Origin: Desulfovirgula sp.
Lineage (GTDB): Bacteria > Bacillota > Desulfotomaculia > Desulfotomaculales > Desulfovirgulaceae
Direction: 5' to 3'
NCBI GenBank assembly: GCA_020725525.1
Contig: DYEX01000081.1
Span: forward strand, 1 to 47,486
Length of the DNA stretch: 47,486 nucleotides
The translations under genes were made by a program, and so were the position numbers. Of this stretch, positions 25,903 through 34,758 are shown in pieces (within the stretch, counting starts at the first letter, position 1; every line of letters begins with the position of its first letter). Under the pieces are notes generated by a model. It worked only from the letters and a program-made list of their open reading frames with translations. It made no database searches and was not told the origin of the DNA.

Positions 25903-26769
25903 ATGTGCATCCGTTTTGGACCGGCGGGAATACCCCCTTCTTTTTACGCGCAGGGTTATAAAAGCTCCCTTTCCATGCCGGTCTGGTTGCGTGTTTTGGG
26001 TTTGAACGCCTACGAATATCAATGTGTGCGGGGAGTACATGTCGGAGAAAATACCGCCCGCAAACTGGGGGAAGTGGCCCGGGAAAATGGGGTTGCGCTG
26101 AGCATCCATGCCCCCTATTACATTACCCTGGGGACGACTGACCATGTTCTCAGGGAAAAAACAAAGATGCATTTATTGAAATCCATGCAGGTCGCCCAGT
26201 GGATGGGAGCATCGCCGGTGGTCTTTCACCCCGGTACGGGAGGTGGAAAGGATAGAGCCGGCACCATGGCCAGGGCTAAGGAATTGTTGCGGGAGATTTT
26301 AGCGGGAGCGGACGAAAAGGGACTGGGGAATATCCGGGTGGCTCCGGAGACGGCCGGGAAGCCGGCCCAACTGGGCAGCCTGGAGGAAGTGCTGGAATTT
26401 TGCATCCTGGATCCCCGGGTGGTGCCGGCCGTGGATTTTGCCCATATACATGCGGCCGGCCAGGGGGCATTGAAAACCGTAGAGGATTTTGCCGCCGTAC
26501 TGGAACTGGTTGAGAGCCGGTTGGGCAAAAGTGCCGTCCAAAGGCTGCATATTCATTTCAGCCCCATTGAATTTACCAGAGCAGGGGAAAAAAGGCACCG
26601 CACCACCCTGGAGGACGGTTTTGGCCCCGATTTTAACCTTCTGGCTCAGTTGCTCGTGGAAAGAAAGCTTACCCCCACCATTATATGCGAATCCTATGAT
26701 CGCCAGGTGGAAGACGCTCTTACCTACAAGGCCCTTTATGAGCAGCTAAAACAAAAGGCAGGGGGTTGA
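25903..26769 (+). CDS. Endonuclease IV-like TIM-barrel protein
   Basis: 288-aa protein of the AP-endonuclease 2 / endonuclease IV-like TIM-barrel superfamily. The metal ligands of EndoIV line up: His in SIHAPYY (about 69), His in VFHPG (about 108), Glu in APETAG (about 148), Asp/His in VDFAHIHA (about 178), His in HIHFS (about 216) and Glu in ICES. It could be a deoxyribonuclease IV acting on abasic sites, or a related sugar isomerase-type barrel. AAGGGAAGGAG precedes the ATG at 25903. Divergent from the solute-binding protein gene; followed by a convergent stress-protein gene. Confidence 0.82.
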   Translation: MCIRFGPAGIPPSFYAQGYKSSLSMPVWLRVLGLNAYEYQCVRGVHVGENTARKLGEVARENGVALSIHAPYYITLGTTDHVLREKTKMHLLKSMQVAQWMGASPVVFHPGTGGGKDRAGTMARAKELLREILAGADEKGLGNIRVAPETAGKPAQLGSLEEVLEFCILDPRVVPAVDFAHIHAAGQGALKTVEDFAAVLELVESRLGKSAVQRLHIHFSPIEFTRAGEKRHRTTLEDGFGPDFNLLAQLLVERKLTPTIICESYDRQVEDALTYKALYEQLKQKAGG

Positions 26770-26789
26770 TCTGCCCCTGCCCGGGGATT

Positions 26790-27275
26790 TTAGTGCGTTT
26801 CCACGTCCTGGGCACCAAACTGGCGCAACACCGTGGCCGCGTCATTGGCTTTATTGTCGTCGCACCGCACGGAAACCAGGATGTTACCCTGCTTGACCTT
26901 TTCTTCGTAATAGCGTCCCCGCTCAGCAGGGATACCCCAGTCGATCAATCCTCCGGCAATGCTACCGGTAGCGGCTCCTGAAAGCAATCCCGCAATGGGG
27001 CCGGCAGCTACGATCGGTCCGATGCCGGGGATGGCCAGGGCTCCGGCACCGGCCACCAGGCCGGCCAGGCCACCCAGCACCCCTCCTGTAGTGGTCCCAT
27101 CGGTAACCGGGTCACCGCCCATGGTTGGCCCGGCGTCGGCGCGGCGGCCTCCGCGGGCTACATCCTCTTTGGCTACCACGGAGATTTCGCGGTCAAAACC
27201 TCTGGAACGCAGCTCCGCAACCGCTCTTTCGGCAGATTCCCGCGCACTGAAAGTTCCCAGTACAGTTTTTGCCAT
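26790..27275 (-). CDS. General stress protein 17M-like (YflT-domain) protein with glycine-zipper region
   Basis: 161-aa protein with an N-terminal YflT-type domain (residues 1-45: MAKTVLGTFSARESAERAVA) and a central Gly/Ala-rich segment (about residues 65-115) that could insert into or cross the membrane as a glycine zipper, then a C-terminal segment GNILVSVRCDDNKANDAATVL. Homologues are general stress proteins of unknown mechanism. AGGAGG lies 8-9 nt before the ATG. Convergent with the TIM-barrel gene; ends 20 nt away from it. Confidence 0.8.
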   Translation of the reverse strand: MAKTVLGTFSARESAERAVAELRSRGFDREISVVAKEDVARGGRRADAGPTMGGDPVTDGTTTGGVLGGLAGLVAGAGALAIPGIGPIVAAGPIAGLLSGAATGSIAGGLIDWGIPAERGRYYEEKVKQGNILVSVRCDDNKANDAATVLRQFGAQDVETH

Positions 27276-27382
27276 GCTTTGACCTCCTCGACTACAAGTT
27301 TAGCCATTCGATTGTTAGAATGTTATCGGGGGGATTCTTTCATACCAGGGAAATTATGGTACAAGTTCCTGGTGAATAAATA

Positions 27383-27411
27383 GTTTATTTTTTCATGTCT
27401 TCTGCTATAAT
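27383..27411 (+). promoter_or_regulatory. Predicted extended -10 promoter of the polyamine operon
   Basis: TATAAT (27406-27411) is preceded by TGC, an extended -10 element. A -35 match is poor, as expected for extended -10 promoters. It lies about 45 nt before the GTG start of the pyruvoyl arginine decarboxylase gene. Confidence 0.6.
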
Positions 27412-27457
27412 ATAACTTGTTGTTTTTGGTTAAGACCTTGGAAAGGGGGAATTTGCC

Positions 27458-27916
27458 GTGCTACCAACCCCAAAAAAGTTTTTTCTTACCGCTGCCAGCG
27501 CCGAGGGACAAAGTGAATTAACCGCTTTTGATAATGCCCTCCTGGCCGGCCGCATCGGGAATATTAATCTGATCCGGGTAAGCAGCATACTGCCTCCCGG
27601 TGCCGAGTACGATCCCGACCTCTCCATTCCTCCGGGTTCCCTGGTGCCGACTGCTTACGGTTATATCATCAGCGATGAACCCGGAGAGTTGATTGCTGCA
27701 GCCGTGGGCATAGGCTTTTCTGCGGATACCTTTGGCGTGATTATGGAATTTGCTGGCAAATGTTCACAAAAGGAAGCCGAGGAGCGCATTGAGGCCATGT
27801 TGCGGGAGGCCTTTGCTTCCCGGGGCATGGAACTGGTGGACATGAAGATTGCAGCCACCGAGCACCGGGTAGAAAAAATCGGTTGTGCTCTGGCCGCGGT
27901 ACCGATGTGGTATTAA
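27458..27916 (+). CDS. pdaD: Pyruvoyl-dependent arginine decarboxylase
   Basis: 152-aa proenzyme that self-cleaves between two serines, giving a beta chain and an alpha chain whose N-terminal Ser becomes the pyruvoyl cofactor. The cleavage site is visible as [11 protein letters not shown] with Ser42-Ser43. The product is agmatine from arginine. It has the conserved VPTAYG region (about residues 68-73) and ends in the usual VPMWY. GTG 27458 follows AAAGGGGG. First gene of a three-gene operon with speE (overlapping only by 14 nt gap) and speB, so it feeds the polyamine pathway. Confidence 0.95.
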   Translation: MLPTPKKFFLTAASAEGQSELTAFDNALLAGRIGNINLIRVSSILPPGAEYDPDLSIPPGSLVPTAYGYIISDEPGELIAAAVGIGFSADTFGVIMEFAGKCSQKEAEERIEAMLREAFASRGMELVDMKIAATEHRVEKIGCALAAVPMWY

Positions 27917-27929
27917 TTTTCGTGGGGGT

Positions 27930-28769
27930 ATGGAGATGAACTGCTGGTTTACTGAATTGCAGACCGATAACATGAAACTGAGTTGCCGGGTGAAAAAAAT
28001 ATTGTGCGAGGAGAAAACGCCCTTCCAGCACCTGGCCGTTTATGATACGGACCAGTTTGGTCGTATGCTGGCCCTGGATGATGTCATCCAGACAACCGTG
28101 AAAGATGAGTTTGTCTATCATGAAATGATCACCCATGTAGGCCTGAATACCCATCCCAATCCCCGCCGGGTTCTGGTTGTCGGTGGAGGGGACGGCGGTT
28201 CCATACGGGAGATACTCAAACACCCTTCGGTGGAGCAGGCCACCCTGGTGGAGATTGATGAACGGGTAATTGCCGCCGCCAGAGAATACCTGCCGGAAAT
28301 CAGCTGTGCCCTGGATGACCCCCGGGTGCGGATTATTGTGGACGACGGCATCAAGCATGTAAGGGAAAACCGGAACACCTATGATATGATTATCGTTGAT
28401 TCCACCGACCCCGTGGGTCCCGCGGAAGGCCTTTTTGGGAAGGCCTTTTACCAGGATGTCCATGACGCTTTGACTGAGGATGGACTGTTTGTTGCTCAGA
28501 CCGAATCTCCCTTTTTCAATCAGGACATCATCTCCCGTGTTTTCAAGGATGTGCAGAGTATTTTTCCCATCGCCAGATTGTTTTTAGCCTGCGTTCCCAC
28601 CTACCCCGGTGGTTTGTGGAGCTTTACCATGGGCAGTAAGAAATATGACCCCCGGCAGGTAAATGTGCAGGCATTACCTGATTTAAAAACCAGATATTAC
28701 AGTCCGTCCATCCATCTGGCGGCTTTTGAGTTGCCTCCCTTTGTGTCGGAGATGATCAATCAGGGTTAG
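27930..28769 (+). CDS. speE: Spermidine synthase (or aminopropyltransferase) SpeE
   Basis: 279-aa aminopropyltransferase that moves an aminopropyl group from decarboxylated SAM to putrescine (or to agmatine in some thermophiles). It shows the [18 protein letters not shown] gatekeeper segment, [17 protein letters not shown]-binding motif (about residues 81-94) and [13 protein letters not shown] catalytic Asp region (about 155-167). The start may be ATG 27930 or ATG 27936. It lies 13 nt after pdaD and 8 nt before the next frame; no speD is in the window. Confidence 0.93.
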   Translation: MEMNCWFTELQTDNMKLSCRVKKILCEEKTPFQHLAVYDTDQFGRMLALDDVIQTTVKDEFVYHEMITHVGLNTHPNPRRVLVVGGGDGGSIREILKHPSVEQATLVEIDERVIAAAREYLPEISCALDDPRVRIIVDDGIKHVRENRNTYDMIIVDSTDPVGPAEGLFGKAFYQDVHDALTEDGLFVAQTESPFFNQDIISRVFKDVQSIFPIARLFLACVPTYPGGLWSFTMGSKKYDPRQVNVQALPDLKTRYYSPSIHLAAFELPPFVSEMINQG

Positions 28770-28792
28770 GTTCCTGGGTGGGGGAAGGCCTT

Positions 28793-29662
28793 ATGCCTGG
28801 AGAAGGGCTGGAAAAAAGCGGTGCATTTATGGGGAGTACCGGGGACTATGCCCGTGCCTCTCTGGTTATTCTGGGTGCTCCCCTGGATTTAACGGTGAGC
28901 TTTCGTCCCGGTACCCGTTTTGCCCCGGCACAAATTCGTCAGGTAAGTGTAGGGCTGGAAGAGTACAGCCCGGCCTTGGAACGGGATTTAGCCGATTACG
29001 CTTACTACGATGCGGGTGATATTATCCTGCCTCCGGGGCGGGTGGAAGAAAGCCTGGAGCGCATTGGTGCCGCGGTGAATTGTATTGTGGCTGACGGCAA
29101 GTTTCCCCTTTTACTCGGAGGGGAGCACCTGGTTACCCTGCCGGTGGTGGAGGCCCTGTTCCGTTATTATCCCTATCTGGCCGTGGTCCATTTGGACGCC
29201 CATGCAGATCTGCGGGAAGAATACTTAAATGAAAGATTTTCTCACGCTACCGTGATGCGCCGGGTGGTAGAGGTAATTGGGGGAGAAAATGTTTTTCAGT
29301 TTGGTATCCGTTCGGGGACCCGGGAGGAATTTTCTTACGGTCGGACCAGCACCCATTTCTTCCCCGGAGAAATCCTGCGGCCTTTGGCTGGGGTGCGGGA
29401 GCAGCTAAAGGGCCGGCCGATATATTTAACTCTGGATATTGATGTCCTGGACCCGGCCTATGCTCCGGGAACGGGTACACCGGAGCCGGGTGGATGTACG
29501 CCCCGGGAGGTCTTCCGGGCACTTTATATGCTGGCTGAATTGCAGGTGGTCGGGATGGATCTGGTGGAAGTGTGCCCGGTCTACGATCCTACGGAGCGCA
29601 CATCGTTGCTGGCGGCTAAAATCGTCCGGGAAGCTATTTTATGTTTTGGGCAGGCAAAATAA
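28793..29662 (+). CDS. speB: Agmatinase / ureohydrolase SpeB
   Basis: 289-aa manganese ureohydrolase that hydrolyses agmatine to putrescine and urea. Ligand motifs are present: GGEHL (about residue 109), DAHADLR (about 137-143) and DIDVLDPAYAPGTGTPEPGG (about 213-232). ATG 28793 follows GGGGGAAGG; a GTG start 15 nt earlier is possible. Third gene of the operon. It could instead act on N1-aminopropylagmatine if SpeE acts first on agmatine. Its stop is 5 nt from that of the convergent protease gene. Confidence 0.92.
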   Translation: MPGEGLEKSGAFMGSTGDYARASLVILGAPLDLTVSFRPGTRFAPAQIRQVSVGLEEYSPALERDLADYAYYDAGDIILPPGRVEESLERIGAAVNCIVADGKFPLLLGGEHLVTLPVVEALFRYYPYLAVVHLDAHADLREEYLNERFSHATVMRRVVEVIGGENVFQFGIRSGTREEFSYGRTSTHFFPGEILRPLAGVREQLKGRPIYLTLDIDVLDPAYAPGTGTPEPGGCTPREVFRALYMLAELQVVGMDLVEVCPVYDPTERTSLLAAKIVREAILCFGQAK

Positions 29663-29667
29663 ACCTT

Positions 29668-32133
29668 TTACTTTCTGCAACTTTGGGGGCAGCTGTTGCT
29701 GGCCTCTTTTTTGTCCTCCCGGTGGCCGAAACTGGTTAAACCCTCGGCGTATTGACGCAGTTTTTCATTTACCAGGTGGAAGACGGTGTTTTCCGGGTAA
29801 CTGCCGTCGGGCTGTTTAGTTCCTGCCGGCACACCGGTTAATAGTTCGATCCCCTCTTCAACTGTCCTCACCGCGTAAATATGGAACCGGCCCTGCTGAA
29901 CAGCCTCTACCACTTCGTGTTTGAGCATTAAGTTATCTATGTTTTGGGCCGGAATAATCACCCCCTGTTCGCCGGTAAGGCCCCGGGCCTGGCAGACGGC
30001 AAAGAACCCTTCAATTTTCTCATTTACTCCGCCAACGGGTTGGATTTCCCCATGTTGATTAACGGAACCGGTTACTGCCAGCCCCTGGTTGATGGGTAAT
30101 CCGGAAAGGGCGGAGAGCAGGGCGTAAAGCTCGGCGCTGGAGGCGCTGTCACCATCTACCCCTTCATACAGCTGCTCAAAGGTAATCCGGGCCGACAACC
30201 GCAGGGGTTTGTCCTGGGCGAAACGGTCGCCTAAAAACCCGGCCAGGGTGAGTACACCTTTTGTATGCAGGCTGCCGCTCATGTGGGTTTCCCGCTCGAT
30301 GTTTACCACTCCTTCCTGGCCCATAAAGGTCTTCGCGGTTATGCGGGAAGGGCGGCCAAAGGAGTAATCCCCCACATCCAGTAACGACAGGCCGTTTACC
30401 TGGCCGGCAACGTAGCCGGTGGTGTCCACCAGAATTTTGCCCTGGAGCATCATTTCCTGGATTTTTTCTTCCAGGCGGTTTGAGCGATAAATCCGTTCCT
30501 CAATAGCCCGGCGCACATGTGGAGCACAGACGTGGGGGGCTCCTTCCAGTTCCGCCCAGGCGGCAGCTTCATAAACAATTTCGATTACTTCATTAAAGCG
30601 TGTGGAAAGCTTATGCTGGTTGGCGGCCAAACGCGACCCGTGCTCAATTAGTTCAGCCAGCCCGCTGCGGTCGAAGTGTTTCAGGTTTTCCCGGTTGCAA
30701 ACGGAACTGACAAAGGCGACGTAATGTTTGAGATTTTCCGGTGTGCGGGGCATCTCGGTGTCAAAATCTACCTTCACCTTGAAAAACTTCTGGAAATCCT
30801 CATCCAGGGCGTGCAGGAGATGATACAGGTAGTGGCTGCCGATGAGCACCACTTTTACATTCAAGGGGATGGGTTCCGGTCTTAAGGTGGCGGTGGGGAC
30901 CAGGCGGAATTGCTCGCCGATGTTTTCCACTACTGCCTGGCGGTTCTTTAAGGCCTTTTTTAATGTATCCCAAACAATGGGATCTGCCAGCACATCCCGG
31001 GCCTGGAGTACCAGGTAACCGCCGTTGGCCCGGTGAATGGCCCCGGCCTTGATCATGGTGAAATCCGTACTCAGGCTGCCCATAATGCTGCGGTATTCCA
31101 CTTTTCCGAAGAGGTTATAATAATGGGGGCTTGGTTCCACCACTACCGGGATGCCCCGGGTTTCTGCGTTATTTACAAACAGGTTGACCTGGTAGCGTTT
31201 AAAAACATCCCGGGTTTCCACGGGAAAACCAAAGGGTGGGGAGGCAGGCATGCTTTCCTGGGATTTAAAATGATCCAGGTTGCGGGAGATGTCCTCGGCA
31301 ACTTCACCTAAATAGCGTACCACCCGGGGGAAGTCCCGGTACTTTTCCTGTAAGCGTTCCACCAGGGGGCCGATGGCAAAACCGGCTATTTCCCTCTCCA
31401 GGGACTGAATGCGTTCTTTGGCCTTTTTTTCCAGGGAACGACCGCTGTTGACTATCTCATCCAGCTTTTGCTGGAGGTTGCGTGCCCGGTTTTCCATTTC
31501 CCGCCGTTCTTCCGGAGACAGGGCATCAAATTCTTCCTGGGACATGAGGCGGCCTTCCTTCAAGGGCAGGAAGATGAAACCGGTGGGACCTTGCTTCATG
31601 GCAAAACCGGCCTTTGAGGCTTCCTGGCGGAGCTGTTCCAGGGCTTCCTGCAGCTGGGTTTCAAGCTCGTGGATGACGCTCTGTTTGTTTTGTTCGTAGT
31701 CTGTTCCTTCAAAAGCTTTGGGAATGGCCATGCGGAGGTCACTGATCAGCTCTTCCATATCCTTTTTGAAAACCTGACCCCGTCCGGGAGGCAGGGATAT
31801 GGCCAGGGGTTGATCGGGGTTGGCGAAATTATACAGAATACACCAGTCGTTTGGCGGGGTTCCCGTAGAAGCCCGGCGGGTGAGCACCTCCTGGGTATAG
31901 GTGCTTTTGCCTGTACCCGGCGGGCCGGCCACATAAATATTGTAACCAGGGGCGTTCATGGCCAAGCCGAACTCCATGGCCCGCACGGCCCGTTCCTGGC
32001 CGATAAAATCCTTGAGCGGAGTGACCTGGGCGGTGGTTTCCCAGGCTAGTTCTTCCGGGTGGCAGCGACGTCGCAGCCTGTCTACCGGTACCCGCAGGCG
32101 GTTTCTTGTTTCTGTTGTTTCTGTAGCGGCCAT
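29668..32133 (-). CDS. LonB-like ATP-dependent protease (AAA_32/Lon_C)
   Basis: 821-aa soluble Lon-type protease. It has an AAA+ module with Walker A GPPGTGKST (residues 70-78), a long helical insert (about 145-290) and the C-terminal Lon peptidase domain with the catalytic Ser663 in the DGDSAS segment and Lys706 in GGVNEKIEGFF. Both dyad residues are intact. The N-terminal LAN-type substrate domain of LonA is absent and no membrane helices are seen, so this is the AAA_32 type rather than archaeal LonB. GAGGG precedes the ATG. C-terminal tail is Cys-containing (SNSCPQSCRK). Convergent with the polyamine operon. Confidence 0.92.
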   Translation of the reverse strand: MAATETTETRNRLRVPVDRLRRRCHPEELAWETTAQVTPLKDFIGQERAVRAMEFGLAMNAPGYNIYVAGPPGTGKSTYTQEVLTRRASTGTPPNDWCILYNFANPDQPLAISLPPGRGQVFKKDMEELISDLRMAIPKAFEGTDYEQNKQSVIHELETQLQEALEQLRQEASKAGFAMKQGPTGFIFLPLKEGRLMSQEEFDALSPEERREMENRARNLQQKLDEIVNSGRSLEKKAKERIQSLEREIAGFAIGPLVERLQEKYRDFPRVVRYLGEVAEDISRNLDHFKSQESMPASPPFGFPVETRDVFKRYQVNLFVNNAETRGIPVVVEPSPHYYNLFGKVEYRSIMGSLSTDFTMIKAGAIHRANGGYLVLQARDVLADPIVWDTLKKALKNRQAVVENIGEQFRLVPTATLRPEPIPLNVKVVLIGSHYLYHLLHALDEDFQKFFKVKVDFDTEMPRTPENLKHYVAFVSSVCNRENLKHFDRSGLAELIEHGSRLAANQHKLSTRFNEVIEIVYEAAAWAELEGAPHVCAPHVRRAIEERIYRSNRLEEKIQEMMLQGKILVDTTGYVAGQVNGLSLLDVGDYSFGRPSRITAKTFMGQEGVVNIERETHMSGSLHTKGVLTLAGFLGDRFAQDKPLRLSARITFEQLYEGVDGDSASSAELYALLSALSGLPINQGLAVTGSVNQHGEIQPVGGVNEKIEGFFAVCQARGLTGEQGVIIPAQNIDNLMLKHEVVEAVQQGRFHIYAVRTVEEGIELLTGVPAGTKQPDGSYPENTVFHLVNEKLRQYAEGLTSFGHREDKKEASNSCPQSCRK

Positions 32134-32333
32134 TTTTACCCTCCTGAAAAATTATTTCTGCTTCAGGTTCGCTAAATATTTTAAAAATACTACACCGGAG
32201 GGCGTCTTTCCTGCAGCAGCGCCGTTTTCTGTACTCCAGATGCCACAAGAGAGGTGGGGAGGGTAAAGCCCGGGCGGTTAAAAATCGGCGAAGGTTAAAA
32301 CGAAAAATTTTGTCTTGCAGCTGAAAATACCGA

Positions 32334-32362
32334 TTGACATTTGGGCGTACTTTTTGTATACT
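32334..32362 (+). promoter_or_regulatory. Consensus-like promoter of the tRNA operon
   Basis: TTGACA (32334-32339), 17-nt spacer, TATACT (32357-32362). The -35 matches consensus fully. Transcription would start about 45 nt before tRNA-Asp, consistent with a strong stable-RNA promoter. The rest of the space between the protease gene (32134) and here shows nothing else I can support. Confidence 0.88.
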
Positions 32363-32414
32363 TAAGATTGTCAGCAGTGAGGGGTGTGGGTCCCGGGCTG
32401 CAGTCAACAGATGC

Positions 32415-32491
32415 GGAGCTGTGGTGTAGTGGTCTAACATGCCGGCCTGTCACGCCGGAGATCGCGGGTTCGACTCCCGTCAGCTCCGCCA
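32415..32491 (+). tRNA. tRNA-Asp (anticodon GTC)
   Basis: Full cloverleaf with acceptor GGAGCTG/CAGCTCC, anticodon stem CCGGC/GCCGG and loop CTGTCAC, anticodon GTC, encoded CCA. First gene of a four-tRNA operon. Confidence 0.96.
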
Positions 32492-32500
32492 AGTCAATAT

Positions 32501-32576
<76 letters not shown>

Positions 32577-32629
32577 CCTGGACAACCCGGTAAAAATAAT
32601 ATATAATATAGCTATAGCTCAACACGCAT

Positions 32630-32704
32630 GCGGAAGTGGCTCAGTGGTAGAGCATCGCCTTGCCAAGGCGAGGGTCGCGGGTTCGAATCCCGTCTTCCGC
32701 TCCA
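32630..32704 (+). tRNA. tRNA-Gly (anticodon GCC)
   Basis: Acceptor GCGGAAG/CTTCCGC, anticodon stem TCGCC/GGCGA with loop TTGCCAA and anticodon GCC, encoded CCA. Confidence 0.96.
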
Positions 32705-32712
32705 TTTTTTAT

Positions 32713-32788
32713 GGCGACATAGCCAAGTGGCTAAGGCGGCGGTCTGCAAAACCGCTATTCCCCGGTTCGAATCCGGGTGTCGCCTCCA
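32713..32788 (+). tRNA. tRNA-Cys (anticodon GCA)
   Basis: Acceptor GGCGACA/TGTCGCC, anticodon stem GCGGT/ACCGC with loop CTGCAAA and anticodon GCA, encoded CCA. Last of the four tRNAs. Confidence 0.96.
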
Positions 32789-32799
32789 GCTGATATGCT

Positions 32800-32840
32800 A
32801 ACTGGCAATCCGTTTGGGTTGCCAGTTTTAGTTTTTTTAT
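32800..32840 (+). terminator. Intrinsic terminator of the tRNA operon
   Basis: AACTGGCAA (32800-32808) pairs with TTGCCAGTT (32819-32827), followed by TTTAGTTTTTTT. Confidence 0.9.
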
Positions 32841-32954
32841 TTTGGGGCAGGGCCATAGCCGGAACCAGGTCGTCCCGCACAAGGCTGCCGGATATTATTT
32901 TTTTATTTTGGGAGCACCGGCCGGAAAATAACAGGGTTGCGACTTGTGCGGGAC
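32832..32954. repeat. Direct repeat plus 12-bp inverted repeat downstream of the tRNA operon
   Basis: A 15-bp exact direct repeat (seven T, A, four T, GGG) occurs at 32832-32846 and 32898-32912, and each copy is followed by a CCGGAA-containing segment. A perfect 12-bp inverted repeat, GTCCCGCACAAG (32872-32883) and CTTGTGCGGGAC (32943-32954), follows the two copies, and the second arm is followed by TCTTTTTAT. The block looks like two related units with one segment inverted; function is unknown (second terminator, MITE remnant or duplicated attenuator). Confidence 0.6.
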
Positions 32955-33007
32955 TCTTTTTATAACCCCAAACATACAAAACTCTCTTTCCCGACAACAA
33001 TAGGTGC

Positions 33008-33036
33008 TTGTCAGCCTGGTTAATTTATGGTATATA
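33008..33036 (+). promoter_or_regulatory. Predicted promoter upstream of sat
   Basis: TTGTCA (33008-33013) and TATATA (33031-33036) with a 17-nt spacer. It would start transcription near 33043, giving a leader of about 440 nt before sat. A second -10-like TATAAT occurs at 33322-33327 without a clear -35. Confidence 0.5.
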
Positions 33037-33479
33037 AACAAGTGATAGCCCTCACCATCACAAACTGGGGTATAGAACAATGCCCGTACTGTATTATGGT
33101 TTTATGTCAAAAAAAGAAATTTAAGTTTTCTCATCCTGGGTAGCAGGAAGTTTCGTTTTTGTGTCGAATAGTACTTGTGTGAGGAGGAGGGGGGGTCTGG
33201 TGAGTCAAACCCCCGCCCTTTGCAATCCCCAGTTATATTAGCAGATAGCGGCTCAATTGATTAGCAAGTGGGCGACAATTTTCGCTGGAAAATAGTAGGA
33301 ATATGGCAGAGGTTTATTATATATAATGTTAGCGTGCTCATGTCTGGCGTGCTGGTGAAGGTTGTTTGTTTGGTTGCCATATTTCCAAATGGGAAGGGGA
33401 GGGGATAGTTAATAAAAGGAGGTTTGTTAAGCAAAAGTTAACGTTTTACAATCACATTTTTTAAGGAAGGAGAAGGGAA
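33037..33479 (+). other. Long leader region upstream of sat
   Basis: No gene is supported in this region. It holds a GC hairpin GGGGGT/ACCCCC (33191-33196 with 33209-33214) and a 9-bp inverted repeat AATATGGCA/TGCCATATT (33300-33308 with 33375-33383), and two ribosome-site-like AGGAGG segments, the last of which (AAGGAAGGAGAAGGG) serves sat. It may be a regulatory untranslated leader of the sulfate-reduction operon. Confidence 0.45.
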
Positions 33480-34742
33480 ATGACCTATATTGGCCATGGC
33501 GGCAAAGAAATTGTGGAAAGGGTTTTAGAACCTGAAAAAGCTGCTGAGGCGATTAAAGGTTTAACTCCGGTACCTATCCGTGGGCAAATAGCCAGGGAGA
33601 TCATAGATATTGCTTACGGGTTTTTCACGCCCCTGGAAGGATTTATGACCAGAGCAGACGTGGAAGGCGTTTGCAATGAAATGAAGCTCGCCAATGGTGT
33701 GCTGTGGCCTATCCCCATTGTCTTCGATATTTCCACCGAAGAAATCAACGAAAAAGGCATTAAAGAAGGCGACAAGCTGCTGTTGACCTACCAGGATAAG
33801 CCGATGGCCATCCTTGAAGTAGAAGAGATCTTCACCTATGACAAGCAGGAGATGGCCCAGAAGGTCTACGGCACAACGGAGGACAAACACCCCGGTGTTG
33901 CCAGGACATATAACTACAAGGATAAGTTTATCGGTGGAAAAATTACCCTTGTCAACCCGCCCAAGATTAACCCTCCTTTTGACGAATTCTTCTTCACTCC
34001 GAAACAGCTGAGGCAGAAGTTTGCCGAAAAAGGCTGGCAGAGAATCGTAGCCCATCAAACCAGAAACGTACCCCATACCGGACATGAGTGGCTCATGAAG
34101 GGCGCCTGGTTGTCTACTCACGGTGAACTGCCCGTGGAGAAGACCCTTACCGGCGTTCTGGTCAATGCCATTATCGGCGAGAAAAGAAAAGGCGACTACA
34201 TCGATGAGGCTATCGTTTTGTGCCATGATGTGTTGCGCAAAGCGGGCTACTTCAGGGAAGATGTACATTTGACCTCCATTACCCTCTGGGATATGCGCTA
34301 TGCCGGTCCCAAAGAGGCCGTTTTCCACGCCATTTTGAGGTCCAACCTCGGTTTGACCCACCACATGTTCGGCCGGGACCATGCCGGAGTGGGTACCTAT
34401 TATGACCCGTACGATGCCCACAGAATATTTGACCAGATCCCCGAAGGTGCATTGAACATCAAGCCAATCCGGGTGCTTGCCTGGTGGTACTGCCCCATCT
34501 GCGGAGAGGTAACCTATTCCGGGCTGTGTGGCCACAAGGAGCACAGTCAAAACTTCAGCGGTACTTTGATCAGGAGCATCATCCAGGATGGTGTGAAGCC
34601 ACCTCGCCTGATCTTCAGACCCGAAGTATTTGACCTCATCATGGAATGTGCGGAAAAGTACGGTTTTGGTTCTGCTTTTGTCACAGACAGGTACTTGAAG
34701 GAGCGGAATCCCGTCTTTAGCCTTCCCGATATGAAGTACTAG
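33480..34742 (+). CDS. sat: Dissimilatory sulfate adenylyltransferase (ATP sulfurylase)
   Basis: Activates sulfate with ATP to APS and pyrophosphate in the cytosol, the first step of sulfate reduction. The 420-aa protein has QTRNVPHTGHE (about residues 193-203), the sulfate-reducer version of the QTRNPxHxxHE motif with His199 and His202, GRDHAGVG in the second half, and CPICGEVTYSGLCGH (about 340-355), a metal-binding Cys/His cluster seen in dissimilatory enzymes. AAGGAAGGAG precedes the ATG. It is followed 16 nt later by a 96-aa gene, then aprBA, in one apparent operon. Confidence 0.97.
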   Translation: MTYIGHGGKEIVERVLEPEKAAEAIKGLTPVPIRGQIAREIIDIAYGFFTPLEGFMTRADVEGVCNEMKLANGVLWPIPIVFDISTEEINEKGIKEGDKLLLTYQDKPMAILEVEEIFTYDKQEMAQKVYGTTEDKHPGVARTYNYKDKFIGGKITLVNPPKINPPFDEFFFTPKQLRQKFAEKGWQRIVAHQTRNVPHTGHEWLMKGAWLSTHGELPVEKTLTGVLVNAIIGEKRKGDYIDEAIVLCHDVLRKAGYFREDVHLTSITLWDMRYAGPKEAVFHAILRSNLGLTHHMFGRDHAGVGTYYDPYDAHRIFDQIPEGALNIKPIRVLAWWYCPICGEVTYSGLCGHKEHSQNFSGTLIRSIIQDGVKPPRLIFRPEVFDLIMECAEKYGFGSAFVTDRYLKERNPVFSLPDMKY

Positions 34743-34758
34743 TTTAGGAGGTGGCGAG

